Assembly: GCA_021372005.1 (NCBI GenBank)
Contig: JAJFVC010000060.1
Location: 109,966 to 173,965, forward strand
Source: Planctomycetaceae bacterium
GTDB lineage: Bacteria; Planctomycetota; Planctomycetia; Pirellulales; Thermoguttaceae
Length of the DNA: 64,000 nucleotides
Direction: 5' to 3'
Shown here: piece after piece, positions 45,607-54,671 of the stretch
Numbering within the stretch: the stretch's first letter is position 1
Layout of the letters: every line of letters begins with the position of its first letter
Notes under the pieces: model-generated
What the model was told of the DNA's origin: nothing
The model's input: the letters and a program-made list of their open reading frames with translations, nothing else
The model's database searches: none
Program-made: the position numbers and the translations under genes

Positions 45607-46095
45607 GTGCCCAAAGCCGCCTTGACCATCGTACCAACACCTCGTTTGCGCCGAAAACCGCCCCGTGACGCGGTCCCGCCCGAACACCTCTGCCGCTATT
45701 GCACCGCCAAGTGCTGCCGATATTTCGCCCTGGGCATCGACAAACCGACGACCCGAGCCGATTTTGATCACCTCCGCTGGTTTTTATTGCACGAACATGC
45801 CGCTGTGTTCGTCGAAGATCGGGCCTGGTATCTGTTGGTGCAAACTCCCTGTAAATACTTGCGCAAAGACCACCGATGCGGCATTTACAACCGACGCCCT
45901 CAAATCTGCCGCGATTATGTGACCGACAATTGCGAATACGACGACGACTGGACCTACGAAATGTATTGGGACAGCCCGGAGCAGGTCGAACAATACGAAA
46001 AAGAGTATTTCGAACGTCGCTATCGCGGGCGAAAGCAACGCGGCCGCGCAAAATCCAAAACGACGGTCAACCGTAAGAAACGAACCAAAGCATGA
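45607..46095 (+). CDS. YkgJ-type cysteine-cluster protein
   Basis: Protein of 162 residues with the metal-binding cysteine pattern CRYCTAKCCRYF ... CKYL ... CGIYNRRPQICRDY, the hallmark of the YkgJ/UPF0153 family (probably binds zinc or iron-sulfur). GTG 45607 has GGGAG 8 bases upstream; ATG 45592 is the alternative. The C-terminus is a basic tail (RGRKQRGRAK). It overlaps hisS by ATGA, indicating translational coupling with the histidyl-tRNA synthetase. Confidence 0.88.
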   Translation: MPKAALTIVPTPRLRRKPPRDAVPPEHLCRYCTAKCCRYFALGIDKPTTRADFDHLRWFLLHEHAAVFVEDRAWYLLVQTPCKYLRKDHRCGIYNRRPQICRDYVTDNCEYDDDWTYEMYWDSPEQVEQYEKEYFERRYRGRKQRGRAKSKTTVNRKKRTKA

Positions 46096-47435
46096 GCGAT
46101 CCTAAACGCATCGAACCTCGTACGTTGAAAGGTTTTCGCGATTATCCGCCCGAGGCGATGATCCCGCGCGAACGACTGATCGACACAGCCCGGCGAGTCT
46201 ATCGTTCGTATGGTTTCAGCCCGATCGACACGCCCGCCCTCGAATATCTCGACATTCTCTCCGGCAAGGGCAGTGACGAAACGGACAAACAGCTTTATAA
46301 ATTTCAAGATCATGGCGGTCGCTGGGTCGGCCTGCGATTCGATCTGACGGTCCCTCTGGCCCGATTCGCCGCTCAACACGTCGGCGAGCTGGGCGTCCCC
46401 CTGAAACGCTATCATATCGCCTCGGTGTGGCGCGGCGAAAACACGCAGCGCGGTCGCTACCGCGAGTTCATGCAATGCGACTTCGATACGATCGGCACGC
46501 GATCGATCGCCGCCGACATCGAAACCGTGCTGGTCATCCACGACCTGTTTCGCGCCCTGGGTTTTGAGGATTTCACGATCCAATTGAACAACCGCATGGT
46601 GCTGACTGGGCTGTTGGAGCGGCTCCACTTGGCCGATCGGGCAACGGCCGTGTTGAGGGCGCTGGACAAGCTCGGCAAAATCGGCCCCGAGGCCGTTGCT
46701 CAAGAGATGATCGCGCAGGCCGGGCTATCGGCGGAACAAGCCCAAGACATTTTGCAGCTCTCGAAAATCTCCGGCGACAACGACGCGGTGCTGCGGCAAC
46801 TCGACTCGTTGGTGGCCGGCAGCGAGACGGGCCAATCGGGCGTTGCGAAGTTGAAGAAAGTGCTCGACGGAACGGCCGCCGCCGGCATGTCGCCCGATCG
46901 CATCAAGCTCGACGTATCGATCGCCCGCGGCTTGGACTATTACACAGGCACGATCGTCGAAACGTTTTTGAACAAGCTGCCCGGCATCGGCAGCGTGTGT
47001 TCCGGCGGACGATATGACAATCTGGCCGGGCTTTTCACATCCCAGGAATTGCCGGGCATCGGAGCCTCGTTGGGGCTCGACCGGTTGTTGGCGGCGATGG
47101 AAGAACTCGGAATGATCGAAAAAGTCTCGACGCCCGCCCCCGTGTTCATTCCGTTTTTTGATCCAAACCGCCTGGCCGACTATCTGCGGTTGGCGTCCTC
47201 GCTGCGTGCCTCAGGCGTCGGAGTCGAGGTCTTCCCAGACTCTAAAAAACTTGGTCAACAACTAAAATATGCCGATCGACGCGGGTTCCGAATCGCCCTG
47301 ATCGCCGGCGGTGACGAGTTCGATCGCGGAGTGTGTCAGGTCAAAAATCTCCAGACCGGCGAAAAACGCGACGTGCCGCTGGCATCCGATGCGGCGGAAA
47401 TTGTGGCCGAGGTAAAACGAATTTTGGGATCCTAG
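46092..47435 (+). CDS. hisS: Histidyl-tRNA synthetase
   Basis: Class II aminoacyl-tRNA synthetase, 447 residues. TLKGFRDYPPEAMIPRE is motif-1 adjacent, then LRFDLTVPLARFA, SVWRGENTQRGRYREFMQ (motif 2), GLDYYTGTIVE (histidine A), SGGRYDNL (histidine B) and GIGASLGLDRL (motif 3). The anticodon-binding domain closes the protein. It starts inside the stop of the cysteine-cluster gene. Confidence 0.98.
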   Translation: MSDPKRIEPRTLKGFRDYPPEAMIPRERLIDTARRVYRSYGFSPIDTPALEYLDILSGKGSDETDKQLYKFQDHGGRWVGLRFDLTVPLARFAAQHVGELGVPLKRYHIASVWRGENTQRGRYREFMQCDFDTIGTRSIAADIETVLVIHDLFRALGFEDFTIQLNNRMVLTGLLERLHLADRATAVLRALDKLGKIGPEAVAQEMIAQAGLSAEQAQDILQLSKISGDNDAVLRQLDSLVAGSETGQSGVAKLKKVLDGTAAAGMSPDRIKLDVSIARGLDYYTGTIVETFLNKLPGIGSVCSGGRYDNLAGLFTSQELPGIGASLGLDRLLAAMEELGMIEKVSTPAPVFIPFFDPNRLADYLRLASSLRASGVGVEVFPDSKKLGQQLKYADRRGFRIALIAGGDEFDRGVCQVKNLQTGEKRDVPLASDAAEIVAEVKRILGS

Positions 47436-47457
47436 GACGTGTTGCCGGACCCGAATC

Positions 47458-47976
47458 ATGGCCAATCGCGACAACCCGTATGAAGCGGCGTTCGAGGAGT
47501 TTTTGCGGAGCCGTGGAGTACCGTATGTCGCGGTCGACGAAGCCCGTCGCAGTCTGCTAGCCAACGGCGCGTCGATCAAGAGCCTCGACTTTATCGTCTC
47601 GTCGCCAGATCGATCGGCATGGCTGATCGACGTCAAAGGACGGCGATTTCCGTCCGGCGACCTCCAGAAACAATATTGGAAAAACTGGTCCACGCGAGAC
47701 GACCTGCGCAGCCTGGCCCAATGGGAACAGTTGTTCGGACCGAGCTTTTGCGGGTTGTTTGTCTTTGCCTACGATGTGCTCGGCCATCGATCGCCGTTGC
47801 GTGCCGAACGGCTATACGAATTTCGCGGTTCGCGGTACGGATTCATCGCCGTGCGGTTATCCGACTACGCCGCCCATGCGAAACCGATTTCGCCGCGTTG
47901 GGACACCTGGGCCATGCCGGCCGCCGAGTTTCGCCGACTCGCACAGCCGCTGGATGAGTTGCTCGGCGTCCACTAG
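47458..47976 (+). CDS. HYExAFE-like protein, possible nuclease fold
   Basis: Protein of 172 residues resembling the planctomycete HYExAFE family: NPYEAAFEEFLRSRGVPYVA, SLDFIVSS and LIDVKGRRFP, then WSTRDDLRSLAQWEQLFG and FVFAYDV. The E ... D ... DxK layout is that of PD-(D/E)XK nucleases, so a nuclease fold is plausible; activity is unproven. It is 22 bases after hisS on the same strand. Confidence 0.75.
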   Translation: MANRDNPYEAAFEEFLRSRGVPYVAVDEARRSLLANGASIKSLDFIVSSPDRSAWLIDVKGRRFPSGDLQKQYWKNWSTRDDLRSLAQWEQLFGPSFCGLFVFAYDVLGHRSPLRAERLYEFRGSRYGFIAVRLSDYAAHAKPISPRWDTWAMPAAEFRRLAQPLDELLGVH

Positions 47977-47979
47977 AGT

Positions 47980-49068
47980 TCAGAATCGATACTCGATTCC
48001 CAAACCGCCACCGTAATAAAACGCCGTGCCGAAAGTGTCGATCGAGGTCGTATCGTTGACTAAGTCCACCGCACGGATCTGGTCCGGCGCCAACGCCACG
48101 CCGCTCAGCCACATGGCTTGCGCCGAGGCATGAACAGCCAGCCGTTGGGTGATCGAATAAGTGGCCGTTACGCCCACTTCGCCCAAAAACATCGCCTGAT
48201 CGCGATGTCCCATCCTCAAATCCTCGAGTTCACCGCTGTTGACCCGTTGATAGTGTTGCTGGGCCACGTTGTCGAAGGCACCGGCCTTGCAGAAAGCCGT
48301 GATCGTCAACGGACCGCCATCGTTGTACACTTCGCCCAACGCTCCAATTTGAACGCCGTAAAAATGGTTGTGCGTGTCGGTCCTCACCGAGTCCGCTAAA
48401 CCCGTGGAGATGTCGCTGCCGCCTCCCGCAAAACGCTCGCTGAGTTGGCCCATGCGAAAGCCAACCAAAAAAGTCAGCCAGTCTTCTTGATAGCGAGCAT
48501 TGATCTCGCCATTATAGAGAGCCGAACGGTATCCGGCTTCCGCATCCTGGACGGCTTGACTCGAATTGTTTCGGTCCAAGATCATTTGAGAACGGCCGGC
48601 GAGGTCGGCATCTGTCTCAAACCCGTCGATCTGGGCGTAGGCAATCTCCCAATCCCATCCCGATCCGCCCACATTGTGGCGAATTCCGCTCATCTGAAAC
48701 CCTGTCGACATGGGAAAGTTCAAATCTTTGGCATTCAACAGATCGGTTTGCGACAGCGTCTTGCGAAACAACGACTGGCTGCGCGGGGCGGACCGTTGCA
48801 TCGCCGTCGCTTCGGCCGTGACACTCCAATAAGGGCATCCGTAATCGGACGGCCAAAGCCATTCGCCCAAGGTGGTCCGTTCCGGCGGCGCACACGCACC
48901 GTCGCAACCCTGCGCAGAACAACCCGCCGCAGCCGAGGAATCCGCGTACTCCGGCCGGACAATGCCGGCGCTGGACGAGGTCTGAGCCAACGCCTCCGCC
49001 CCCTCCCCAAGACAGGTCACCCCAAGGATCATCAAGGCTGCGATGGTATTGGGCAAAAGCGATTTCAT
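47980..49068 (-). CDS. Outer-membrane beta-barrel protein, BBP7-like
   Basis: Exported protein of 362 residues. ATG 49068 follows AAGGAGA. Signal peptide MKSLLPNTIAALMILGVTCL...ALA. A short Cys-rich segment (CSAQGCDGAC) precedes a barrel built of alternating strands such as LYNGEINARYQEDWLTFLVG and MFLGEVGVTATYSITQRLAV, ending in the C-terminal aromatic signature IEYRF. This suits an outer-membrane porin-like protein. A 7-bp hairpin, CTTGTGT/ACACAAG (49099-49121), lies in its leader. Confidence 0.8.
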   Translation of the reverse strand: MKSLLPNTIAALMILGVTCLGEGAEALAQTSSSAGIVRPEYADSSAAAGCSAQGCDGACAPPERTTLGEWLWPSDYGCPYWSVTAEATAMQRSAPRSQSLFRKTLSQTDLLNAKDLNFPMSTGFQMSGIRHNVGGSGWDWEIAYAQIDGFETDADLAGRSQMILDRNNSSQAVQDAEAGYRSALYNGEINARYQEDWLTFLVGFRMGQLSERFAGGGSDISTGLADSVRTDTHNHFYGVQIGALGEVYNDGGPLTITAFCKAGAFDNVAQQHYQRVNSGELEDLRMGHRDQAMFLGEVGVTATYSITQRLAVHASAQAMWLSGVALAPDQIRAVDLVNDTTSIDTFGTAFYYGGGLGIEYRF

Positions 49069-49198
49069 GGCCCAGTCTCCTTGTCTGGCCGGGTTTTTCT
49101 TGTGTCTCAGATCCACACAAGAATGGAGTATCGGCCGCTACAATCGGTAAATTTGGAGCAAACCGAACATCCAGAAAAGATTGCGCTGTTTACCCAAC

Positions 49199-49993
49199 TT
49201 ACCGCCGCTGCCGCAATGCTTCGTAAAACAGCACGGCGGCGGTGACCGACAGATTCAGGCTGTCGGCCACGCCAAGCATCGGTAGCCGCACGGCCTGAAC
49301 CTTTGGGCCGACCCAGACGTCGGAAAGCCCTTGGGCTTCGTTGCCCAACACGATGGCCGTCGGTCCGCGGCAATCCACATCCGTGTAAGGCACGGCGCCA
49401 TCTACACGCGCGGCAAAAATCGAAAAGCCTCGCGTGTCGAGCCACGTTAGCGCCTCGCCGCTGGTGCATTCGCACACGGGCATGGAAAAAATCGTCCCAA
49501 GGCTCGCGCGAATTGCATTAGGATTGAACAGATCGGTTCGACCGTCGGCCACTACGACGGCAGCCACACCGGTGGCGTCGGCGCTGCGCAACACCGCGCC
49601 CAAGTTGCCCGGTTTTTCGACGCCTTCCAAGACCGCGATCATGGCGTCCGCTGGAACCGAAAGTTCATCCAATCGTCGTCGTGGCGTTTCGGCCACGCCA
49701 AGCACCCCTTCGGTGCGTTGGCCAAACGCCAGTTTTTCAAAAACCGCCGTCGAGACCTCCCAGGCCGGACAACCACATTCGGGGAGGGCGGCCAACAAAT
49801 ATCGGGCGTCCTCACCTTGACACAACACAGGACAAAAAAACGCCTCGTGCAGTCGAACGCCGGCCGCCAACGCACGACGCAATTCCCGGGCGCCGTCGAT
49901 GAGCGTCCATCCCTGTTGTTCACGATGCCGTCGGTCACGCAACCGAACCGCTTCTTGAACACGCGGATTTTTTAGACTCGTAATTGGCAACAT
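49199..49993 (-). CDS. TrmH/SpoU-family RNA 2'-O-methyltransferase
   Basis: SPOUT methyltransferase of 264 residues. ATG 49993 (MLPITSLKNPRVQEAVRLRD) matches the family start; ATG 50032 would add 13 residues. An N-terminal substrate-binding domain (about 1-100) is followed by the SPOUT motifs: EGVEKPGNLGAVLRSADATG, GPTAIVLGNEAQGLS and RLPMLGVADSLNLSVTAAVL. The target is probably rRNA (TsnR/RlmB-like). Confidence 0.93.
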   Translation of the reverse strand: MLPITSLKNPRVQEAVRLRDRRHREQQGWTLIDGARELRRALAAGVRLHEAFFCPVLCQGEDARYLLAALPECGCPAWEVSTAVFEKLAFGQRTEGVLGVAETPRRRLDELSVPADAMIAVLEGVEKPGNLGAVLRSADATGVAAVVVADGRTDLFNPNAIRASLGTIFSMPVCECTSGEALTWLDTRGFSIFAARVDGAVPYTDVDCRGPTAIVLGNEAQGLSDVWVGPKVQAVRLPMLGVADSLNLSVTAAVLFYEALRQRR

Positions 49994-50044
49994 AGCAAAA
50001 AACGGAAACCGGGTAGTGCGATCCGCATCCATTCACTCGATTCA

Positions 50045-50917
50045 TTATGCCAAAAAAGTATCCGATTGCCATGGCGGTCGTTCCTTTGCAACCAACCGCA
50101 CAACGACCCCGCTGGGCAATTGTCGCCCATCGGTCGCGGAGATCGCCAACGGCCGGGCCGCCAAGTCGCCGCCAGCCCCAAACGCCTCAAACGTCATGTC
50201 TCGGAGCGTCGCAGCGTCATATCCCGCCGTGTGGCAAGTCAGCAGCAAAAACGCAAACCGATCGGCCGTCAGTTCGGCACACAGTGAAAGCAGCCGCGGC
50301 AGTTGTTTGGTCAGTCGCCAGACCTCTCCGTGCGTCCCATGGCCATAACTGGGCGGATCAAGAATGACGGCGTCATAAGCATTGCCTCGTCGCAATTCGC
50401 GCTTGATGAACTTCAGCGCGTCTTCGACGATCCATCGGACCGGCGCGGCCGACAATCCGGACAGTTCGGCGTTGCGGCGGGCCCAGGCGACAACGTTTCT
50501 CGCGGCGTCCACATGAACCACCTCGGCGCCGGCGGCCGCGGCCGCCAACGTGCTGCCGCCCGTGTAGGCGAACAAGTTCAACACCTTCATCGGCTTAGAG
50601 AGGATCTGCCGAATCCACGCCCAATTCTCGGCCTGTTCCGGGAAAACGCCCACATGTCCAAAATCGGTCCGTTTTAGCTCTAACCGCAAGGCATCCATGG
50701 CGATCGTCCAGCGACCGGGCGTCTCACGCTGATCGATCCATCGGCCTCGTTCGTTTTCTCGCCCCTCGAATCGCGAGGATGCTTGCAACCAAAGCTCGCG
50801 GCGGATCGGCGAAAATCGTTCCGCCGCCGGACAAGGCCGATCCAATGTGATCGACCCAAAACGCTCCAAACGGCGTCCGTCGCCAAAATCAAGCAGTTGA
50901 TAATCGTTCGCGGTCAC
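50045..50917 (-). CDS. RlmI-like class I SAM-dependent methyltransferase
   Basis: Protein of 290 residues from GTG 50917, which overlaps the tadA stop as GTGA; ATG 50971 is also in frame. The Rossmann motif is [20 protein letters not shown], followed by [32 protein letters not shown] and the catalytic-type DPPSYGHG. This arrangement is that of 23S rRNA m5C methyltransferases (RlmI/RlmK), but the N-terminal PUA domain is missing. Third gene of the coupled TIGR03790-tadA operon. Confidence 0.88.
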   Translation of the reverse strand: MTANDYQLLDFGDGRRLERFGSITLDRPCPAAERFSPIRRELWLQASSRFEGRENERGRWIDQRETPGRWTIAMDALRLELKRTDFGHVGVFPEQAENWAWIRQILSKPMKVLNLFAYTGGSTLAAAAAGAEVVHVDAARNVVAWARRNAELSGLSAAPVRWIVEDALKFIKRELRRGNAYDAVILDPPSYGHGTHGEVWRLTKQLPRLLSLCAELTADRFAFLLLTCHTAGYDAATLRDMTFEAFGAGGDLAARPLAISATDGRQLPSGVVVRLVAKERPPWQSDTFLA

Positions 50918-51396
50918 TTCTTGCCGAGTCGACGTTGGGCCTGAAAGAATTGGCTGAGAATTTGCGAACACGGTTCGGCCAACACGCCGGCAATGGTCTC
51001 GGCGCGATGATTCAGCCGTGAGTCGTCCAATAATCGATACAACGTATCAACGGCCCCCGCCTTCGGATCCGTCGCACCATAGACCACTCGCGGAATTCGG
51101 GCTTGAACGATCGCCCCCGCGCACATCGGACACGGCTCCAGCGTCACATAAAGCGTGCAATCGTCCAACCGCCACGATGCCCGGGCGATGGCCGCTTGTG
51201 TGATGGCGATCATTTCGGCATGTGCGGTCGGATCGCGCAACTGCTCCCGCTGGTTGTGTGCTCGAGCGATCACCCGACCCTCATGAACGACCACGGCGCC
51301 AATGGGGACTTCGTCCTCGGCCATTGCAGCCCGAGCCTCCTCCAAGGCCATTTCCATGAATCGTTGGTGCTCGACGTCAGGCATGGCGCCGTTCAT
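50914..51396 (-). CDS. tadA: tRNA-specific adenosine deaminase
   Basis: Converts A34 to inosine in tRNA-Arg(ACG). The protein has 160 residues. Zinc/catalytic motifs: HAEMIA (His and Glu) and [10 protein letters not shown]. The fold starts [20 protein letters not shown]. Its ATG overlaps the stop of the upstream secreted protein (ATGA), and its own stop overlaps the next start (GTGA), so expression is coupled on both sides. Confidence 0.97.
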   Translation of the reverse strand: MNGAMPDVEHQRFMEMALEEARAAMAEDEVPIGAVVVHEGRVIARAHNQREQLRDPTAHAEMIAITQAAIARASWRLDDCTLYVTLEPCPMCAGAIVQARIPRVVYGATDPKAGAVDTLYRLLDDSRLNHRAETIAGVLAEPCSQILSQFFQAQRRLGKK

Positions 51397-53132
51397 TCCA
51401 AAGTGAGTTCAAGCGGCTTCGCCAGCACCGTATCCGTCGCGCCGTGTTGGCCCACTCCAGCCACACGAAGCGTCACGGGCCCGGCGCCCAGCACGCCGGC
51501 CGGTATCTCAATTTGCCCAGAATCGCCTTGCTGGCGGCCTACCACCCGGCTGCCTTGAATGACCACAATCGCCGTCGAGCCCGGCGACCTCGCCGCAATC
51601 GTAATCGGCGCATCGGCTCGCAGCGGCGATGGAGTCGTCACCGACGCCTCGATCGTTCGCTTGTGATTGTCGCACCGGAACGGCGTCACCCAGCGGCCTT
51701 GCGACTCGATGGGCGACGGCCCGACGGCAACCACCCGCAGTTCATGCCAGCCGTCGGCCAGTTTTTCGGTGTTCAACGAAAACGTGCCGCCCACGCGGCA
51801 TTCCGCCACGTGCAGCCCGTCGATGTACAAACCAAACCGCTCGATCGCTTCGTCATGGGCCAACGTGGCCGTCGGCGTCAACGTCAACACGCCCCGGACA
51901 ACTTTGTTCGGCGGAAAACCGTGGACCGTCACGTTCGGGATATTCGCCCAAGGTCGACACAACGGATCGCCGACGATCAGCAACTGATAGGGTCCGTGGA
52001 CCGACTGATAATAAGCCTCGGCCAGCGTACAGCCTCGAGCATAATGAACCTGAATCATGGGCGACGGAAATTTTTCGGCGATGGCGTAGGGCTCCACAAC
52101 CGTGCCGCTGGCTCCGGCGGCGCCGTAACGAATGAACTCGGACATGGGCGTCTGACCGGCCCCTTCGCTCATCACGCCGCCCAGGCTGGTGAAGTTGCCG
52201 CACATCGCGCCGGGCAAGATCGTGCTGCCCGAAGCCTTCCAATCGAAGCTGGCCGTGCCCATCACCACGCCTTGCACGTCATCTTTGTTCAACGGCACCG
52301 TGCCTTGCAGAATCGCGGCGGCCACCCCAAGCTCCTTCAATTGGCGAACGGCCTCGGGGAAGATTTTATCGCGGACTCTCGAACGAACGTCGCTGTTGCG
52401 GACAAAATAGATCGTGCCTTTAGGGTGCGTGCCGTCGGCTGTGGCGCTTCGCTTGAGCGAGTCGATCACCTCCGTCGGTGAATTGCCTCGTCCAGCCGTC
52501 ACACCAAGCATCATGGAAAGAAAAAAACGACGCCCGCCCGCAGTGACCATTTCGCCGACCGGACTGAATTGTCGATTGCCTCGAAAGCCGAGCGTGTCGT
52601 TCTCCAACAATCGCATGTAATGATTGCTGCGCAGGTCAAGATATCCCTGATCTCGAGCCATCACTTCTTCCCACAAGTAAGTCAAGCCGTTGATCGAACC
52701 GACCCCGGTCAGAAACTTCGGCCAAGCTGTCGTGCTGGAGGTCTTTTCACCCTTCGGTCCCGACATTTTCGCGGCAAATCGTTGAATGTCGCCGTCGAGG
52801 TTGATGCCCCAAGGAAAATCGCTGGAGTAGACGATGTAGTCGATCTGATTGGCCATCCGTCGACTGTTGATCGTCTGCAACACCGGCAACAAAATCTGGC
52901 GACGGAACGTATCGACGTCGGTCGTCGCCCGTTTGGGTTCCCACGGCAGATAGATCAGATTGTCCGGCGGAATCGATCGCAACTGAGCATAATGATTTGC
53001 GATGGTCAGCGACGCGGGGCTCTTCAGATTGACCACCAACAGCAGGCCCTCCGGCCCGCCGCCGGCCAACGCCGAGGCAGCCGAAATCATCGCAATCGCA
53101 GCAACCAGGCACCATGAGAATCGGGTGAACAT
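51393..53132 (-). CDS. TIGR03790-like secreted protein
   Basis: Exported protein of 579 residues from ATG 53132 ([23 protein letters not shown], signal peptide). The N-terminal half matches what I remember of TIGR03790 ([51 protein letters not shown]), a family of unknown function with a vague likeness to caspase-like peptidases ([35 protein letters not shown]). The C-terminal 180 residues look like Ig-type beta domains. It is the first gene of an operon with tadA and an rRNA methyltransferase, a surprising partnership. Confidence 0.82.
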   Translation of the reverse strand: MFTRFSWCLVAAIAMISAASALAGGGPEGLLLVVNLKSPASLTIANHYAQLRSIPPDNLIYLPWEPKRATTDVDTFRRQILLPVLQTINSRRMANQIDYIVYSSDFPWGINLDGDIQRFAAKMSGPKGEKTSSTTAWPKFLTGVGSINGLTYLWEEVMARDQGYLDLRSNHYMRLLENDTLGFRGNRQFSPVGEMVTAGGRRFFLSMMLGVTAGRGNSPTEVIDSLKRSATADGTHPKGTIYFVRNSDVRSRVRDKIFPEAVRQLKELGVAAAILQGTVPLNKDDVQGVVMGTASFDWKASGSTILPGAMCGNFTSLGGVMSEGAGQTPMSEFIRYGAAGASGTVVEPYAIAEKFPSPMIQVHYARGCTLAEAYYQSVHGPYQLLIVGDPLCRPWANIPNVTVHGFPPNKVVRGVLTLTPTATLAHDEAIERFGLYIDGLHVAECRVGGTFSLNTEKLADGWHELRVVAVGPSPIESQGRWVTPFRCDNHKRTIEASVTTPSPLRADAPITIAARSPGSTAIVVIQGSRVVGRQQGDSGQIEIPAGVLGAGPVTLRVAGVGQHGATDTVLAKPLELTLE

Positions 53133-53138
53133 CCCCCT

Positions 53139-53168
53139 AGTATACCATGGAGGGATACGGAGGAACAA
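53139..53168 (-). promoter_or_regulatory. Promoter for a leaderless TIGR03790-tadA transcript
   Basis: On the reverse strand, TTGTTC and TATACT are 18 bases apart, and the -10 box ends 6 bases before the ATG. The message should start at the start codon itself. Confidence 0.5.
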
Positions 53169-53220
53169 CGGCGGATGCCACCAAAAACAATGGGCACGCC
53201 GCTCACGATTCCAGATTTTT

Positions 53221-54468
53221 CTACCGCATCAATGTGTCTTCGAGCGGCGTAACGTGGCGGGCCATAATATGGCCGGCATGTTGCTCGGACATGAAGCCGC
53301 GCGTGCCGGTCACGCCAACCTGTCGCCCAAGATAATTGCGGAGATTGACACCCGGCGTCGGCGTCACATAGCAGCGAACCTTGCCGGCTTCGTCCATCAG
53401 CGCGTAACGCGGCGTCCCTCGCTTCGGAGAAACGACCTGCGTCAGCCGGCCGACACCATCAAACCGACCGTCTAATTCCACGGTCGCGTCCAACAAATCG
53501 CCATCTTTTGGACGGAGCCGGGCATAAAGTCGGTTGTCGCGATCTGTCTCGTCGCGCAGCGCCCACACCGCCTCTTGACGCTGTTTCAAATCGTCAAACC
53601 GAGCGATTTTGTTGGCCAACAGCCGGGCATGACCTCGTTCGATGGCCGTTTGCGCCTGATCCAACAATTGGTTGGTTCGCTCACGCATCGCATCAAACGA
53701 CCAGTGGTCGGGCGTCTGAGCCGCCATGACCGACAACTCCAACTCGATCCGTTGCAGTTCGGCTTCGTACTCTTCGGGCGTCAGTGATCGGGCACGACCG
53801 CGACGTGGCATCGGCTCGCGATCCGATTCCCCGGCGTAACCGTCGCCCAGCGCGGCAGCCGGTATGCGCGGCGGCCCCGACGGATCCAACGGTTCGGCCC
53901 GATCCTCCGCGGCGCCGCGACCTGAAAACTCTCGTTCCTGCGGCGTCTTGCGCATCCCGTCACGCGGATAATCTCTGTCTAAATATTTCGCCGACACCCA
54001 ACGAAACTCGCCCGACGGCGGGGCAATTTTGAACCAGGCGTTCTCGGTCCAACTCGTTCCACGGCTCGGCGGGTTCAACAATTCAACCACCTCGCCTTTT
54101 CGTAATCGCACCTGAACCACGTCACGAACGTCGCTGAAACGGCTGCCGACTCGGGCCGAAACGTTGTCTTCCGTCACCACGGCCAGATTGTTCTCCGTTG
54201 GCTTCAAAAACCGACCGGACACCCACGTGAAACTTCCGTCGATCGGACGAATCGCGCACCATCCTCCCGGATCGTGACGATACACTTCAACCTGCTGACC
54301 GCGCCGAAGTTTGTCTGTGGGATAATAACTTTGCCCCGGCCCGCTGCGGACGTACACATCGTCGGCGACAATGCCGGCCTTATAGGGAAACGTCGGATCC
54401 CCTCGAACTAGGGAAACCGATCCCCAGAGAACATTGAACGCCAAAAACAGGATAAAAAACCGGTGCAT
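53221..54468 (-). CDS. Secreted SH3-domain protein
   Basis: Exported protein of 415 residues. ATG 54468 is chosen because GGGAGG lies 7 bases upstream; ATG 54474 is too close to it. Signal peptide [21 protein letters not shown]. Two bacterial SH3 domains: one at about 28-95 ([39 protein letters not shown]) and one at about 98-170 ([37 protein letters not shown]). A charged coiled-coil linker (about 230-310) leads to a beta-rich C-terminal domain with [21 protein letters not shown]-like. It may bind cell wall or envelope polymers. Confidence 0.85.
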   Translation of the reverse strand: MHRFFILFLAFNVLWGSVSLVRGDPTFPYKAGIVADDVYVRSGPGQSYYPTDKLRRGQQVEVYRHDPGGWCAIRPIDGSFTWVSGRFLKPTENNLAVVTEDNVSARVGSRFSDVRDVVQVRLRKGEVVELLNPPSRGTSWTENAWFKIAPPSGEFRWVSAKYLDRDYPRDGMRKTPQEREFSGRGAAEDRAEPLDPSGPPRIPAAALGDGYAGESDREPMPRRGRARSLTPEEYEAELQRIELELSVMAAQTPDHWSFDAMRERTNQLLDQAQTAIERGHARLLANKIARFDDLKQRQEAVWALRDETDRDNRLYARLRPKDGDLLDATVELDGRFDGVGRLTQVVSPKRGTPRYALMDEAGKVRCYVTPTPGVNLRNYLGRQVGVTGTRGFMSEQHAGHIMARHVTPLEDTLMR

Positions 54469-54530
54469 CGGCATGCCTCCCGAAGGAAAGCAAGAAAAGT
54501 CGACAACGTCGCGAACTTGCAAGCCGCGGA

Positions 54531-54559
54531 CTTTTAGCCAAAACCGGCCGCCGCCGCAA
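54531..54559 (-). promoter_or_regulatory. Promoter of the SH3 protein gene
   Basis: TTGCGG and TAAAAG are 17 bases apart on the reverse strand, back-to-back with the leuS promoter. Confidence 0.4.
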
Positions 54560-54580
54560 GGGCAATCTACACGACTCCCT

Positions 54581-54609
54581 TTGCTCTGGTCGCCGTAAGT
54601 CGATAAAAT
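54581..54609 (+). promoter_or_regulatory. Promoter of leuS
   Basis: TTGCTC and TAAAAT are 17 bases apart, giving a leader of about 56 bases. Confidence 0.5.
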
Positions 54610-54671
54610 TGAGCTTTTGCACGTTCGGTAAAAGGCCCGACGCGGCGACTTCACTCGTTCCATCCACTCCC

